Below are positions 11,220 to 23,944 of a DNA stretch of 64,000 nucleotides, piece by piece. The notes beneath the pieces were generated by a model, which worked only from the letters and a program-made list of their open reading frames with translations, was not told where the DNA came from and did no database searches. The position numbers and the translations under genes are program-made. How positions within the stretch are numbered: the first letter of the stretch is position 1; every line of letters starts with the position of its first letter. Source of the stretch: Oscarella lobularis (lineage: Eukaryota; Porifera; Homoscleromorpha; Homosclerophorida; Oscarellidae); NCBI RefSeq assembly GCF_947507565.1, contig NC_089185.1:1798001-1862000 (forward strand). The letters run 5' to 3'.

Positions 11220-11580
11220 GACTCTTGTGGGCCACCGTACTGTGCATTGGTATTCTTCACTGACATCGTTCGGTTGTTTCGCCTACGATTTTGGCCGTCT
11301 CCTCATTTTCAAGGAAGTCTATTTCTTGCCCGTCTGATTAGGCGACGAGTTTCCCCTTGGCAGCTCCATCGAATCGTCCATGGATTCACTTTATCATGAG
11401 CTCATGGGCAGGCAAACTCGAGTTTCGTCAATATCGTTTGACTTCTTCAGTGCCAATTGAACTCTGCGCAAGAGTGAGATTCATGTTAAAAAGGTATTGA
11501 TGATGTTGAAATAATTGAAGACGGTGTTGATAAAATACCTTGGTCAAAATGGATTCAAGTGGCTTTAGTTGTAATTAATA
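11220..11580. other. Spacer before LINE 3' end; nothing recognised
   Basis: No gene seen. ACACACAAAAG lies at about 11,581, just outside the inferred 3' end of the broken LINE, a short CA tract comparable to the CA tracts around the intact copy at 42.5-46 kb. Confidence 0.35.
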
Positions 11581-11599
11581 ACACACAAAAGAATAACAA

Positions 11600-13466
11600 G
11601 CAGAAAGAAGAAAAATAGACCAGACAGGGGGAAGGGAGGGGGAAGGGAGGGGAGAAGGGGCAGGGAGAAAAGGGAAAGAGGGATTACACAGTTAACGAGT
11701 GAAGAACTGAATATCAGTATCATGAGGGCCAAGGCGATCGCTTATAGCGGACCCCGGCACCAACGATGCCACCTTTCGGAGAATAATTTGAGAATTTATC
11801 CGTTGCAAGCAGACAGCCAAACGACGACGCCAGTAACGAGACGCAGCCGGACGATCATCGAGGAATTCAAGAGAAGGGCGTCGGACGATGTTTTTGAAAA
11901 ATTCGACGGCGACGGGACTCCAGCGGCCGAAGGCTTCAAACGTACGGGGCTCGAAAAGATAGCCAAGTTACGATGCCTCCCCCTGATACTTGATACGCTT
12001 CTCGTTATCACGTTGAAGAGCCGCTGCGCCGTTAGTAGAATGGCTCTGTGGGAGGCATCCCGGACGTTGAGTGTTGATGATTGAAACGTCGAGAAGGAGC
12101 TTCTTGCCGTCGTGATAGTCGTAGACGCTGATGTCAGGACGCTTGAAGTCGCTGAACTCGCCTTCACGCTCAAGCTCACAGTGGAGGTAGACAGAGCGAA
12201 GTAGAGCGAGCCACGTGTGTTGTATTATGTCGTGGCGGCGAGTTTGGACTCCGTCCTTCCGGCAGGTGAGGGCATGATAGCCTTCTTGATCCCAATCAGT
12301 GGAGCAGGTGCAACGGGGCAAACAACGAAGCACGGGGATGGGCAAACCCAGCCGGAGAGACACTGCCGTTTGAAATTCTGCATTTGTTAAGGACAGATGT
12401 CTCGAGGCCGGGATGGCATCCAGCCATGCCCCCGCGTCCGGACCCGCCGCACTCCGCATCCGAGCTTGACAAGGACGATCAAAAGTCGGAAGCAAGAAGT
12501 CGTGCGCAGCATCCACAATGAGTCGAGAGAGAGTCCGCTGAAGCTCGACATGCTTGTCCGGAAGAGAATCAATGGATGGTAGAAGATCCGAGACTGCGGG
12601 AAGAGATTGTAACAAGCCGGAAAACGTTTGGAAGACGTGGCCGCAGTAGAGGTCGTTCGATGGATTGACGGAGATGTCGAGAGGTGATGGAAATTTTCTA
12701 GCCGTTGCGGCAAGGAGGCCAAGGTTGCCGCCCAAGCGCCCAGAAAAGCGCAAGGAGATGTGCGTTCCGCTAATGGCAACCCTAGTCCTCCCTGGGAGAG
12801 CCGGAGATGTAACTGGTGGATGCGAGTGTCATCCAACTGGCAGCCGATGATGGAACAAAAACAGGAACGAATGTTGGAGTCGTGCTGTTGCACCGCCGGT
12901 TGGATGATTGATGGTGGAATGGCCCGTAAAAGATGATTGATCCGCCCCGTACCGCAGTAGCGAAGAAGAAGTAATAGGGATTGCATGTTGCGAAGGCCAC
13001 AAAGCCGCTCAAGAAAAGTGTTTTCCTTCGCAACAATGCGTTCGCACTCCTCCGCCACATAGGCATTGGAGCCGATCGGAGAACCCAGCACCGACATCCC
13101 TGACGTTGTAAAGGCAATGTCATGAAGCGGCCATGACGCGTCAGCTTGCAGAGAAAGCTCCTCGCATTTATCCGGTCTGACGATCAAACCCACTTCCTGC
13201 ATGCACTGTCGAAGGATAGTGAAAGAAGAGACGACTGAGTCAACAAGGCCAGCGATGATCGCGTCGTCCAGGTAACTGATGACAAAACCGCTACCAAATG
13301 CCGCCTGTGCCTCCACCAGGCACGATTGCAACGCCAGAGAAAACAGGAAAGGGCCCAGAGGGTCTCCCTGCTGCACTCCTTCCTCCGACCGGATTCACCG
13401 AAAACCGTCCTCATGAAGGAGCACCAACGAAGGAGGAACGGCGTAGCAGGCAGCGACGAAAGCCTA
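11600..13466 (-). pseudogene. R2-like LINE, C-terminal half of ORF (broken copy)
   Basis: This is the 3' half of the LINE whose 5' half lies at 22,116-23,050. It carries the RT motif B (VQQGDPLGPFLFSL), motif C (SYLDDAII, with Leu in place of the usual Ala), and the thumb region. Then come the CCHC motif (CTCSTDWDQEGYHALTC), the restriction-like endonuclease signature RPD-x12-D (RPDISV then LLLDVS), and a terminus ending LGPHDTDIQF, as in the intact copy at 42.6-46 kb. In-frame stops near 13,400 and 13,460, a frameshift near 12,690 and a stop near 11,975 show decay. A poly-purine tract at about 11,620-11,690 (plus strand) follows the ORF and is presumably 3' UTR. Confidence 0.85.
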
Positions 13467-14129
13467 TACACTGTAAAAACAAAACTCACTTGCACGCGAT
13501 TTTGGCGTTAGCTCAGCACCGGACTGATATAACCCTCAAAGTGTTTCGAAAGGCTGGGCCGTTTGTGTTACGCTAACACCAAATTTGGTTCAGTGTAGCG
13601 CAAATGAATGCATGCATGCATGATCAAAGTTGGGGCGGGATGTTCTGCAAATACAGTACTTGAAAGGACGGTTTGCGTTGTCCCTTAGTATCATAATTGA
13701 GTTACAACTAAACACTTTCTCCGTGAACGGTAAGAACAGTTAAATAATTTTTGCCCTTTTCTGACGAGTTCCGATTGAACACCAAGAGAATATCGCATCC
13801 GTTGAGTTGGTAGGCGCGGCTTTACTATTCGGTGACAATGCACGAAAAATTTGCTTGGCTAGAAGGTAGTTACTAAAATATTTGGCTTATGAGCTTGCGC
13901 AGATTGGCACTGAACCTCGTGCAAAGGTGTAACATAGTTCGCCATCGGAGCTCCTTACAACTGTAAGATGTACTGCGTGCATGCTCTCCGAACGGCGATA
14001 CTTGGTAGCTTTTGATATATCTACCGTCCAAGTTTCTTTTCCAATCGTTCTACGCGTCCCGAGTTACATGATTAGGCGAAAGTAGCGTTTACAGCGCCCA
14101 TGTCACTAATACGCGTGCCTAATGGTCTG

Positions 14130-17100
14130 TAAGAGCGTCCGATCTAACCCGTTTGCCCTGCTGTGACATGGCGGATCGCTCCAGCGGACCAAAAAAGGTT
14201 TTCTCTCACCTTAGTTCACGCATGCCGCATGCTAATTCGGCTTCTGGAGCCTCCGATCTAACCCGTCTGCTTGGCTGTGACGTGGCGGATCGCTCCAGAG
14301 GGCCAAAGAAACACTTGCTGTTTTGTGTGGGCATACCGCATGCTAGTTAGGCTACTGGAGCTTCCGATTAAACCCGTATGCCTGGCTGTGACGTGGCGGA
14401 TCGCTCCAGCGAACAGAAAAAATTAACTTACGCCTACCCATGCTAGTTAGGCTTCTCGAGCATCCGATCTAACCCGTCTGCTTGGCTGTGACGTGGCGGA
14501 TCGCTCCAGAGCTCCAAAGAAACACTTGCTGTTTTGTGTGGGCATACCGCATGCTAGTTAGGCTGCTGGAGCTTCCGATTAAACCCGTCTGCCTGGCTGT
14601 GACGTGGCGGATCGCTCCAGCGAACAGAAAAAATTAACTTACGCATACCCATGCTAGTTAGGCTTCTGGAGCATCCGATCTAACCCGTCTGCTTGGCTGT
14701 GACGTGGCGGATCGCTCCAGAGCGCCAAAGAAACAAATGCTGTTTCTTTGAGGTCATACAGCATGTTAGTTAGGCTGCTGGAGCTTCCGATTAAACCCGT
14801 CTGCTTGGCTGTGACGGGGCGGATCGCTCCAGCGAATAGAAAAAATTAACTTACGCATACCCATGCTAGTTAGGCTTCTGGAGCATCCGATCTAACCCGT
14901 CTGCTTGACTGTGACGTGGCGGATCGCTCCAGAGGGCCAAAGAAACACTTGCTGTTTTGTGTGGGCATACCGCATGCTAGTTAGGCTGCTGGAGCTTCCG
15001 ATTAAAACCGTCTGCCTGGCTGTGACGTGGCGGATCGCTCCAGCGAACAGAAAAAATTAACTTACGCATACCCATGCTAGTTAGGCTTCTGGAGCATCCG
15101 ATCTAACCCGTCTGCTTGACTGTGACGTGGCGGATCGCTCCAGAGGGCCAAAGAAACACTTGCTGTTTTGTGTGGGCATACCGCATGCTAGTTAGGCTGC
15201 TGGAGCTTCCGATTAAACCCGTCTGCCTGGCTGTGACGTGGCGGATCGCTCCAGCGAACAGAAAAAATTAACTTACGCATACCCATGCTAGTTAGGCTTC
15301 TGGAGCATCCAATCTAACCCGTCTGCTTGGCTGTGACGTGGCGGATCGCTCCAGAGCGCCAAAGAAGCACCTGCTGTTTTTTTGTGGTCATACAGCATGT
15401 TAGTTAGGCTGCTGCAGCTTCCCATTAAACCCGTCTGCCTAGCTGTGACGTGGCGGATCGCTCCAGCGAACAGAAAAAATTAACTTACGCATACCCATGC
15501 TATTTAGGCTTCTGGAGCATCCGATCTAACCCGTCTGCTTGACTGTGACGTGGCGGATCGCTCGAGAGGGCCAAAGAAACACTTGCTGTTTTGTGTTGGC
15601 ATACCGCATGCTAGTTAGGCCGCTGGAGCTTCCAATTAAACCCGTCTGCCTGGCTGTGACGTGGCGGATCGCTCCAGCGAACAGAAAAAATTAACTTACG
15701 CACACCCATGCTATTTTGGCTTCTGGAGCATCCGATCTAACCCGTCTGCTTGACTGTGACGTGGCGGATCGCTCTAGAGGGCCAAAGAAACACTTGCTGT
15801 TTTGTGTGGGCATACCGCATGCTAGTTAGGACGATGGAGCTTCCGATTAAACCCGTCTGCCTGGCTGTGACGTGGCGGATCGCTTCAGCGAACAGAAAAA
15901 ATTAACTTACGCATACCCATGCTAGTTAGGCTTCTGGAGCATCCGATCTAACCCGTCTGCTTGACTGTGACGTGGCGGATCGCTCCAGAGGGCCAAAGAA
16001 ACACTTGCTGTTTTGTGTGGGCATACCGCATGCTAGTTAGGCTGCTGGAGCTTCCGATTAAAACCGTCTTCCTGGCTGTGACGTGGCGGATCGCTCCAGC
16101 GAACAGAAAAAATTAACTTACGCATACCCATGCTAGTTAGGCTTCTGGAGCATCCAATCTAACCCGTCTGCTTGGCTGTGACGTGGCGGATCGCTCCAGA
16201 GCGCCAAAGAAGCACCTGCTGTTTTTTTGTGGTCATACAGCATGTTAGTTAGGCTGCTGCAGCTTCCCATTAAACCCGTCTGCCTAGCTGTGACGTGGCG
16301 GATCGCTCCAGCGAACAGAAAAAATTAACTTACGCATACCCATGCTATTTAGGCTTCTGGAGCATCCGATCTAACCCGTCTGCTTGACTGTGACGTGGCG
16401 GATCGCTCCAGAGGGCCAAAGAAACACTTGCTGTTTTGTGTTGGCATACCGCATGCTAGTTAGGCCGCTGGAGCTTCCAATTAAACCCGTCTGCCTGGCT
16501 GTGACGTGGCGGATCGCTCCAGCGAACAGAAAAAATTAACTTACGCATACCCATGCTATTTTGGCTTCTGGAGCATCCGATCTAACCCGTCTGCTTGACT
16601 GTGACGTGGCGGATCGCTCTAGAGGGCCAAAGAAACACTTGCTGTTTTGTGTGGGCATACCGCATGCTAGTTAGGCTGCTGGAGCTACCGATTAAACCCG
16701 TCTGCCTGGCTGTGACGTGGCGGATCGCTCCAGCGAACAGAAAAAATTAACTTACGCATACCCATGCTATTTTGGCTTCTGGAGCATCCGATCTAACCCG
16801 TCTGCTTGAGTGTGACGTGGCGGATCGCTCTAGAGGGCCAAAGAAACACTTGCTGTTTTGTGTGGGCATACCGCATGCTAGTTAGGCTGCTGGAGCTTCC
16901 GATTAAACCCGTCTGCCTGGCTGTGACGTGGCGGATCGCTGCAGCGAACAGAAAAAATTAACTTACGCATACCCATGCTATTTAGGCTTCTGGAGCATCC
17001 GATCTAACCCGTCTGCTTGACTGTGACGTGGCGGATCGCTCTAGAGGGCCAAAGAAACACTTGCTGTTTTGTGTGGGCATACCGCATGCTAGTTAGGCTG

Positions 17101-20100
17101 CTGGAGCTTCCGATTAAACCCGTCTGCCTGGCTGTGACGTGGCGGATCGCTTCAGCGAACAGAAAAAATTAACTTACGCATACCCATGCTAGTTAGGCTT
17201 CGGGAGCATCCGATCTAACCCGTCTGCTTGGCTGTGACGTGGCGGATCGCTCCAGAGCGCCAAAGAAACACCTGCGGTTTCTTTGTGGTCATACAGCATG
17301 TTAGTTAGGCTGCTGGAGCTTCCGATTAAACGCGTCTGCCTAGCTGTGACGTGGCGGATCGCTCCAGCGAACAGAAAAAAATTATCTTACGCATACCCAT
17401 GCTAGTTAGGCTTCTGGAGCATCCGATCTAACCCGTCTGCTTGACTGTGACGTGGCGGATCGCTCTAGAGGGCCAAAGAAACACTTGCTGTTTTGTGTGG
17501 GCATACCGCATGCTAGTTAGGCTGCTGGAGCTTCCGATTAAACCCGTCTGCCTGGCTGTGACGTGGCGGATCGCTTCAGCGAACAGAAAAAATTAACTTA
17601 CGCATACCCATGCTAGTTAGGCTTCGGGAGCATCCGATCTAACCCGTCTGCTTGGCTGTGACGTGGCGGATCGCTCCAGAGCGCCAAAGAAACACCTGCG
17701 GTTTCTTTGTGGTCATACAGCATGTTAGTTAGGCTGCTGGAGCTTCCGATTAAACGCGTCTGCCTAGCTGTGACGTGGCGGATCGCTCCAGCGAACAGAA
17801 AAAAATTATCTTACGCATACCCATGCTAGTTAGGCTTCTGGAGCATCCGATCTAACCCGTCTGCTTGACTGTGACGTGGCGGATCGCTCCAGAGGGCCAA
17901 AGAAACACTTGCTGTTTTGTGTTGGCACACCGCATGCTAGTTAGGCCGCTGGAGCTTCCAATTAAACCCGTCTGCCTGGCTGTGACGTGGCGGATCGCTC
18001 CAGCGAACAGAAAAAATTAACTTACGCATACCCATGCTATTTAGGCTTCTGGAGCATCCGATCTAACCCGTCTGCTTGACTGTGACGTGGCGGATCGCTC
18101 TAGAGGGCCAAAGAAACACTTGCTGTTTTGTGTGGGCATACCGCATGCTAGTTACGCTGCTGGAGCTTCCGATTAAACCCGTCTGCTTGACTGTGACGTG
18201 GCGGATCGCTCTAGAGGGCCAAAGAAACACTTGCTGTTTTGTGTTGGCATACCGCATGCTAGTTAGGCCGCTGGAGCTTCCAATTAAACCCGTCTGCCTG
18301 GCTGTGACGTGGCGGATCGCTCCAGCGAACAGAAAAAATTAACTTACGCATACCCATGCTATTTAGGCTTCTGGAGCATCCGATCTAACCCGTCTGCTTG
18401 ACTGTGACGTGGCGGATCGCTCTAGAGGGCCAAAGAAACACTTGCTGTTTTGTGTGGGCATACCGCATGATAGTTAGGCTGCTGGAGCTTCCGATTAAAC
18501 CCGTCTGCCTGGCTGTGACGTGGCGGATCGCTTCAGCGAACAGAAAAAATTAACTTACGCATACCCATGCTAGTTAGGCTTCTGGAGCATCCGATCTAAC
18601 CCGTCTGCTTGGCTGTGACGTGGCGGATCGCTCCAGAGCGCCAAAGAAACACCTGCGGTTTCTTTGTGGTCATACAGCATGTTAGTTAGGCTGCTGGAGC
18701 TTCCGATTAAACGCGTCTGCCTAGCTGTGACGTGGCGGATCGCTCCAGCGAACAGAAAAAAATTATCTTACGCATACCCATGCTAGTTAGGCTTCTGGAG
18801 CATCCGATCTAACCCGTCTGCTTGACTGTGACGTGGCGGATCGCTCTAGAGGGCCAAAGAAACACTTGCTGTTTTGTGTGGGCATACCGCATGCTAGTTA
18901 GGCTGCTGGAGCTTCCGATTAAACCCGTCTGCCTGGCTGTGACGTGGCGGATCGCTTCAGCGAACAGAAAAAATTAACTTACGCATACCCATGCTAGTTA
19001 GGCTTCGGGAGCATCCGGATGATCTAACCCGTCTGCTTGGCTGTGACGTGGCGGATCGCTCCAGAGCGCCAAAGAAACACCTGCGGTTTCTTTGTGGTCA
19101 TACAGCATGTTAGTTAGGCTGCTGGAGCTTCCGATTAAACGCGTCTGCCTAGCTGTGACGTGGCGGATCGCTCCAGCGAACAGAAAAAAATTATCTTACG
19201 CATACCCATGCTAGTTAGGCTTCTGGAGCATCCGATCTAACCCGTCTGCTTGACTGTGACGTGGCGGATCGCTCCAGAGGGCCAAAGAAACACTTGCTGT
19301 TTTGTGTTGGCACACCGCATGCTAGTTAGGCCGCTGGAGCTTCCAATTAAACCCGTCTGCCTGGCTGTGACGTGGCGGATCGCTCCAGCGAACAGAAAAA
19401 ATTAACTTACGCATACCCATGCTATTTAGGCTTCTGGAGCATCCGATCTAACCCGTCTGCTTGACTGTGACGTGGCGGATCGCTCTAGAGGGCCAAAGAA
19501 ACACTTGCTGTTTTGTGTGGGCATACCGCATGCTAGTTACGCTGCTGGAGCTTCCGATTAAACCCGTCTGCTTGACTGTGACGTGGCGGATCGCTCTAGA
19601 GGGCCAAAGAAACACTTGCTGTTTTGTGTTGGCATACCGCATGCTAGTTAGGCCGCTGGAGCTTCCAATTAAACCCGTCTGCCTGGCTGTGACGTGGCGG
19701 ATCGCTCCAGCGAACAGAAAAAATTAACTTACGCATACCCATGCTATTTAGGCTTCTGGAGCATCCGATCTAACCCGTCTGCTTGACTGTGACGTGGCGG
19801 ATCGCTCTAGAGGGCCAAAGAAACACTTGCTGTTTTGTGTGGGCATACCGCATGCTAGTTAGGCTGCTGGAGCTTCCGATTAAACCCGTCTGCCTGGCTG
19901 TGACGTGGCGGATCGCTTCAGCGAACAGAAAAAATTAACTTACGCATACCCATGCTAGTTAGGCTTCTGGAGCATCCGATCTAACCCGTCTGCTTGGCTG
20001 TGACGTGGCGGATCGCTCCAGAGCGCCAAAGAAACACCTGCGGTTTCTTTGTGGTCATACAGCATGTTAGTTAGGCTGCTGGAGCTTCCGATTAAACGCG

Positions 20101-21390
20101 TCTGCCTAGGTGTGACGTGGCGGATCGCTCCAGCGAACAGAAAAAAATTATCTTACGCATACCCATGCTAGTTAGGCTTCTGGAGCATCCGATCTAACCC
20201 GTCTGCTTGACTGTGACGTGGCGGATCGCTCCAGAGGGCCAAAGAAACACTTGCTGTTTTGTGTTGGCACACCGCATGCTAGTTAGGCCGCTGGAGCTTC
20301 CAATTAAACCCGTCTGCCTGGCTGTGACGTGGCGGATCGCTCCAGAGGGCCAAAGAAACACTTGCTGTTTTGTGTTGGCACACCGCATGCTAGTTAGGCC
20401 GCTGGAGCTTCCAATTAAACCCGTCTGCCTGGCTGTGACGTGGCGGATCGCTCCAGCGAACAGAAAAAATTAACTTACGCATACCCATGCTATTTAGGCT
20501 TCTGGAGCATCCGATCTAACCCGTCTGCTTGACTGTGACGTGGCGGATCGCTCTAGAGGGCCAAAGAAACACTTGCTGTTTTGTGTTGGCATACCGCATG
20601 CTAGTTAGGCCGCTGGAGCTTCCAATTAAACCCGTCTGCCTGGCTGTGACGTGGCGGATCGCTCCAGCGAACAGAAAAAATTAACTTACGCATACCCATG
20701 CTAGTTAGGCTTCTGGAGCATCCGATCTAACCCGTCTGCTTGACTGTGACGTGGCGGATCGCTCCAGAGGGCCAAAGAAACACTTGCTGTTTTGTGTGGG
20801 CATACCGCATGCTAGTTAGGCTGCTGGATCTTCCGAGTAAACCCGTCTGCCTAGCTGTGACGTGGCGGATCGCTCCATCAAACAGAAAAAATTAACTTAC
20901 GCATACCCGTGCTAGTTAGGCTTCTGGAGCATCTGATCTAACCCGTCTTCCTTGCTGTGACGTGGCGGATTGCTCCAGAGGGCCAAAGAAATACCTGCTG
21001 TTTTTTGTGTTCATACAGCATGTTAGTTAGGCTGCTGGAGCCTCCGATCAAACCCGTCTGCTTGGCTGTGACGCGGCGGATTGCTTTAGCGGACCGTAAA
21101 CGTTCCTCTTTTGGTATAGTTTACGCATACCGCATTCTGACTGCTGCTGACGCCTCTGACTAGTAAACTGAAAATTTTTTATTGTTTAATTGCGCATGCC
21201 GCATTCTAGTTAGGCTGCTGGAGCTTCCGATTAAACCAGTTTGCCTAGCTTAGACGCGGCGAATTTCTTCAATGAGCTGTTAGCATGCAATGATTGTTTA
21301 GGCACACCGCGTTCACCCTGTATATAGGCTGCTAGAGCAACCGATTTAATTAACTCGTCTGTCGTTTGGCTGCAAAGTGGTGGAGTTTAG
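14130..21390. repeat. Satellite array: 211-bp dimers of 111-bp and 100-bp units
   Basis: Successive positions of CTGTGACGTGGCGG (14,386; 14,486; 14,597; 14,697; 14,809; 14,909) give alternating steps of 100 and 111-112 bp. Each monomer shares a 22-base box (GTGACGTGGCGGATCGCTCC core) and a GCTAGTTAGGCTNCTGGAGC end. The 111-bp form then reads GAGGGCCAAAGAAACACTTG; the 100-bp form reads GAACAGAAAAAATTAACTTA. I estimate 65-70 monomers. Edge monomers (14,130-14,390 and 20,870-21,390) are clearly more divergent than central ones. The repeated short frames within it are artefacts of periodicity. Confidence 0.95.
17401..20160. repeat. Higher-order duplication of 1381-1385 bp within the satellite
   Basis: The block from about 17,400 to 18,781 recurs at about 18,782 to 20,160 with an offset of 1381 bp, rising to 1385 bp after a 4-bp insertion near 19,009 (CATCCGGATGATC). 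Both copies share the same irregularity: two 111-type monomers in direct succession (18,063-18,290 and 19,448-19,675). An earlier 845-bp offset (four dimers) links about 15,360 with 16,205. Confidence 0.85.
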
Positions 21391-22115
21391 AATAAATGCA
21401 CTACTGTACTTGGCAAAAGATTTCTAATTTTAGCTACTAGCTTCATTGTATGACTGACCACGCGATGTCAAACGGAAGCACTTCCCATTGACTCTTTTGG
21501 GTAATTTCGTGGCTGCAATGGATTCTAATATCAGTTCCATAAGAGTATGTGCATGAGAAACATTCAGCATTTTTTGATGAACTAGTTATGAGTTAATTTT
21601 TATGCTCCTTGATATGTCACAAATTGTAATTAATAAAGATCGCTTTACCATAATAATTTTAAATTAAAGGACTGAATATTCGTGTAGAGAGAGTAGCAAA
21701 AACGTTGTGAATGTGAGTTTAGGTAAAGTTGTGCGTCATAATAACGACGCGCAAATTTACACACACCCTTGGGTAGGCTTGCTGGGGGCTCACGCATGCA
21801 CATCATCAAACCAAGGCGGCTAATAATTCAAATTCACAAAAATTTGTTGCAATTAATCTTTAGTGAGGTTTACGTAGCCGTTAGCACAGGATTGGCATAG
21901 CCTTTGGACGTGTTCAGAAAGAACTTTCGAATAGGTAAGCAAGCACCTCCCGGCTTATTCACAGTGCCTTCTAAAGCGTTGTCGCAACACTAAAAGTTGG
22001 TGACTCTACAACACTGCGCCTAAGGTTACTTTGAGCCAAAGCTAAGGTTAGAATAGTTGCAGTGACTGTAGCCTCGAAATTGTGTTAGCACAGCACCTTC
22101 AGTTTTAACAGTGTA

Positions 22116-23050
22116 GAGTTGGAAAGTCGGCATTCACAAGATCCACAAAACGCTGACGAGAGATGGAATTAAAGGCGTTACGAGCATCTGTCTTGAGCAG
22201 GACCCAGTCCGGATGTTGAGACAAAGCCAACTGCAGAAGATGAACCACCCTCTCCGATCCACCAGGAGTAGAGACACCAAACTGGAACGGAGAGAAGTAC
22301 AACCCGAAGCGATCACGAAGTAACGAGCAAGCGAGCTTAGCCACACTCCGACGAAAAACATTGCCGACGGCGATCGGACGGACATCCGACTGACCTTTGC
22401 TCAGGGCAATCAAGCGAGCGCCAGCGAAGGCCGTGGCCGCATCCACCGGTATCGCGCCCGCCAGAAACAGATTGCAAACCGTCAAGAAACTAAGTAGCAC
22501 CTCGTGGTCTTCAAGTAGTAGACGAAGGTGTTCGAACCGCCAACCGTCACATCCTCCCCCTGATCCGCGAGGACTGTCTCGGAGCACTAGACGGAGCGTC
22601 TGAAAGGACGCCTGCAGTGGAGTGACATCCTCGGGAGTGCGGGGTATTGTCGGTAGCGAAGGCGGGTGTTTCCGCTCCAGCTTGTGGAGAGTCTCGTCGG
22701 AAGGCGACGCAAGACCGTTGCTAGTGAGAAGATGGCCCGCACGAGAAATTTCACTGTGACGGACCTTTTTTTCGACCGCCGCATTCAGGGAGGACGAAAT
22801 CACTCCACCGGACGTTTCCTCATCGCCTATGTCGCGGTCCAGCGACGACGACAGCTCAGCGAGGTGAGAGGAGTCGAAAAGAGTGCCCCATTTCTTCTCA
22901 AGGAAGAGACGGATCCGCGCCTTTCGATCGAGTGGCTTTCGAGAGACGTCATCAACGAAAGCCAAGAGCTAATGGGCAAGCAGTTTGGCGGTAAATGGCA
23001 AGGCTTCCAAAACAAGGCGTTGGGTCCAGCTCTAAAATTCATTGCTGTAC
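22116..23050 (-). pseudogene. R2-like LINE, N-terminal half of RT (broken copy)
   Basis: It covers the region before and including RT motif A: GCDGWRFEHLRLLLED, VRPIAVGNVFRR, FSPFQFGVSTPGGSE and KTDARNAFNSISRQRF with the first catalytic Asp. The frame stops at 22,105 because the TA-flanked insertion begins there; the rest of the protein resumes at 13,466. Upstream of LFLEKKWGTLF a stop interrupts the frame near 22,975 and similarity ends near 23,050, so the 5' third including the zinc fingers is missing, as is usual for 5'-truncated LINE copies. Confidence 0.85.
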
Positions 23051-23059
23051 GAAAGAGAA

Positions 23060-23944
23060 ATATAAAATTATAAATATCACAAACATCCACTGGGTTGCAA
23101 CTACTTCCAATGCCAACGGAAAAGTCTTTCTATAAGATAGCTTCTTTTCCGGAAGCCTGCCAAATTCGCTGCTGACACAACTTGCAGTAATATAAAGAAC
23201 GAGTGACGACTATTGGGACGTAACTATTGTACCAGTACAGATTGCGGCTCATTCTCCGTTGCTTTCTGCGTCGAAGTTGCCCTCGGAAACAATCCGGTGC
23301 TGTTGACCTTTCAGCAGGCGGCACTTCACCATCACCTTGCCCAATGTCTGTAAAAAATATTTCACGCCATTTCATAGAAAAGTGCAGCCGACCAGACATT
23401 GAGCAGAGGTTAATAACGGTCGATCACGATAATCATAAAGAAAGCAGACAACTAAGAAAATTTAGACCAGACTTTTTTCCCAGAGACAGACACTTTTCTC
23501 TGTAAAGAAGTGTCTGACCAGATTCTTTTCACTGGACAAAAATGACCGGCTGGACACCTTTTTGCTCCGACACTTTTTTTCGTGACAGCGCTTCAGTTTC
23601 GGAGGCGCTGCGTCGAAAACTTTTCAGAGAATTGCCGACATCCACAACTAGCCTACGGGTAAGTTTCCATCGCTTTGATAGTAAATGTGTCCTATTGTCA
23701 TTCTGCAGAATTCAGGCAAAACTTCACGCGAGTCGGAGTTAAAAGCAAAGCTTTCGGCTTTTTGGCTGACAAAACGGGACGAATCCGTTTAGTATTGTTC
23801 TATTCGGGGAAACGCGAGAAGTTTGTCGAACACCCGCGTTCGATACGTTATTAAACGAAACAAATTTGGAAACAAAATGGTGCCCGAGGAGAGTTCGGGA
23901 CTTGCCAAGCTGCTGCAAAAATTCTGTTTTCACGCATTCACGAC
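23060..23944. other. No recognisable gene
   Basis: Short frames on both strands without recognised domains. A TGGTGCCCGAGG motif at about 23,880 looks like a retroelement primer-binding site, but no LTR or gag follows that I can identify. Confidence 0.35.

Larger units (their letters stand above)
13467..22115. mobile_element. 8.6-kb TA-flanked insertion carrying a satellite array
   Basis: The two halves of one LINE reading frame are separated by 13,469-22,113. The insertion begins and ends with inverted 12-base termini CACTGTAAAAAC and CACTGTTAAAAC (11 of 12 identical), flanked by TA on both sides. Removing it with one TA restores residue-for-residue spacing relative to the intact LINE at 44.4 kb, although a stop codon appears at the join. 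Subterminal parts (13,485-14,130 and 21,390-22,100) show no coding region. TA duplication suits Tc1/mariner or related DNA transposons, but no transposase is present and the superfamily is undetermined. Confidence 0.65.

Noticed and set aside
14130..21163. Repeated 64-88 residue frames such as those at 18,063-18,342 and 19,448-19,727
   Set aside because: They follow the satellite period exactly, occur on both strands and have no independent coding signal.
14130..21390. CRISPR-like array
   Set aside because: Units are contiguous dimers with no unique spacers and the DNA is eukaryotic.
13467..22115. Transib/RAG-type element based on CACTGT ends resembling a CACAGTG heptamer
   Set aside because: The target duplication is TA rather than 5 bp, no nonamer-like motif is evident and no transposase is inside.
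23875..23905. Primer-binding site of an LTR element (TGGTGCCCGAGG)
   Set aside because: No LTR end, gag or pol sequence is found next to it.
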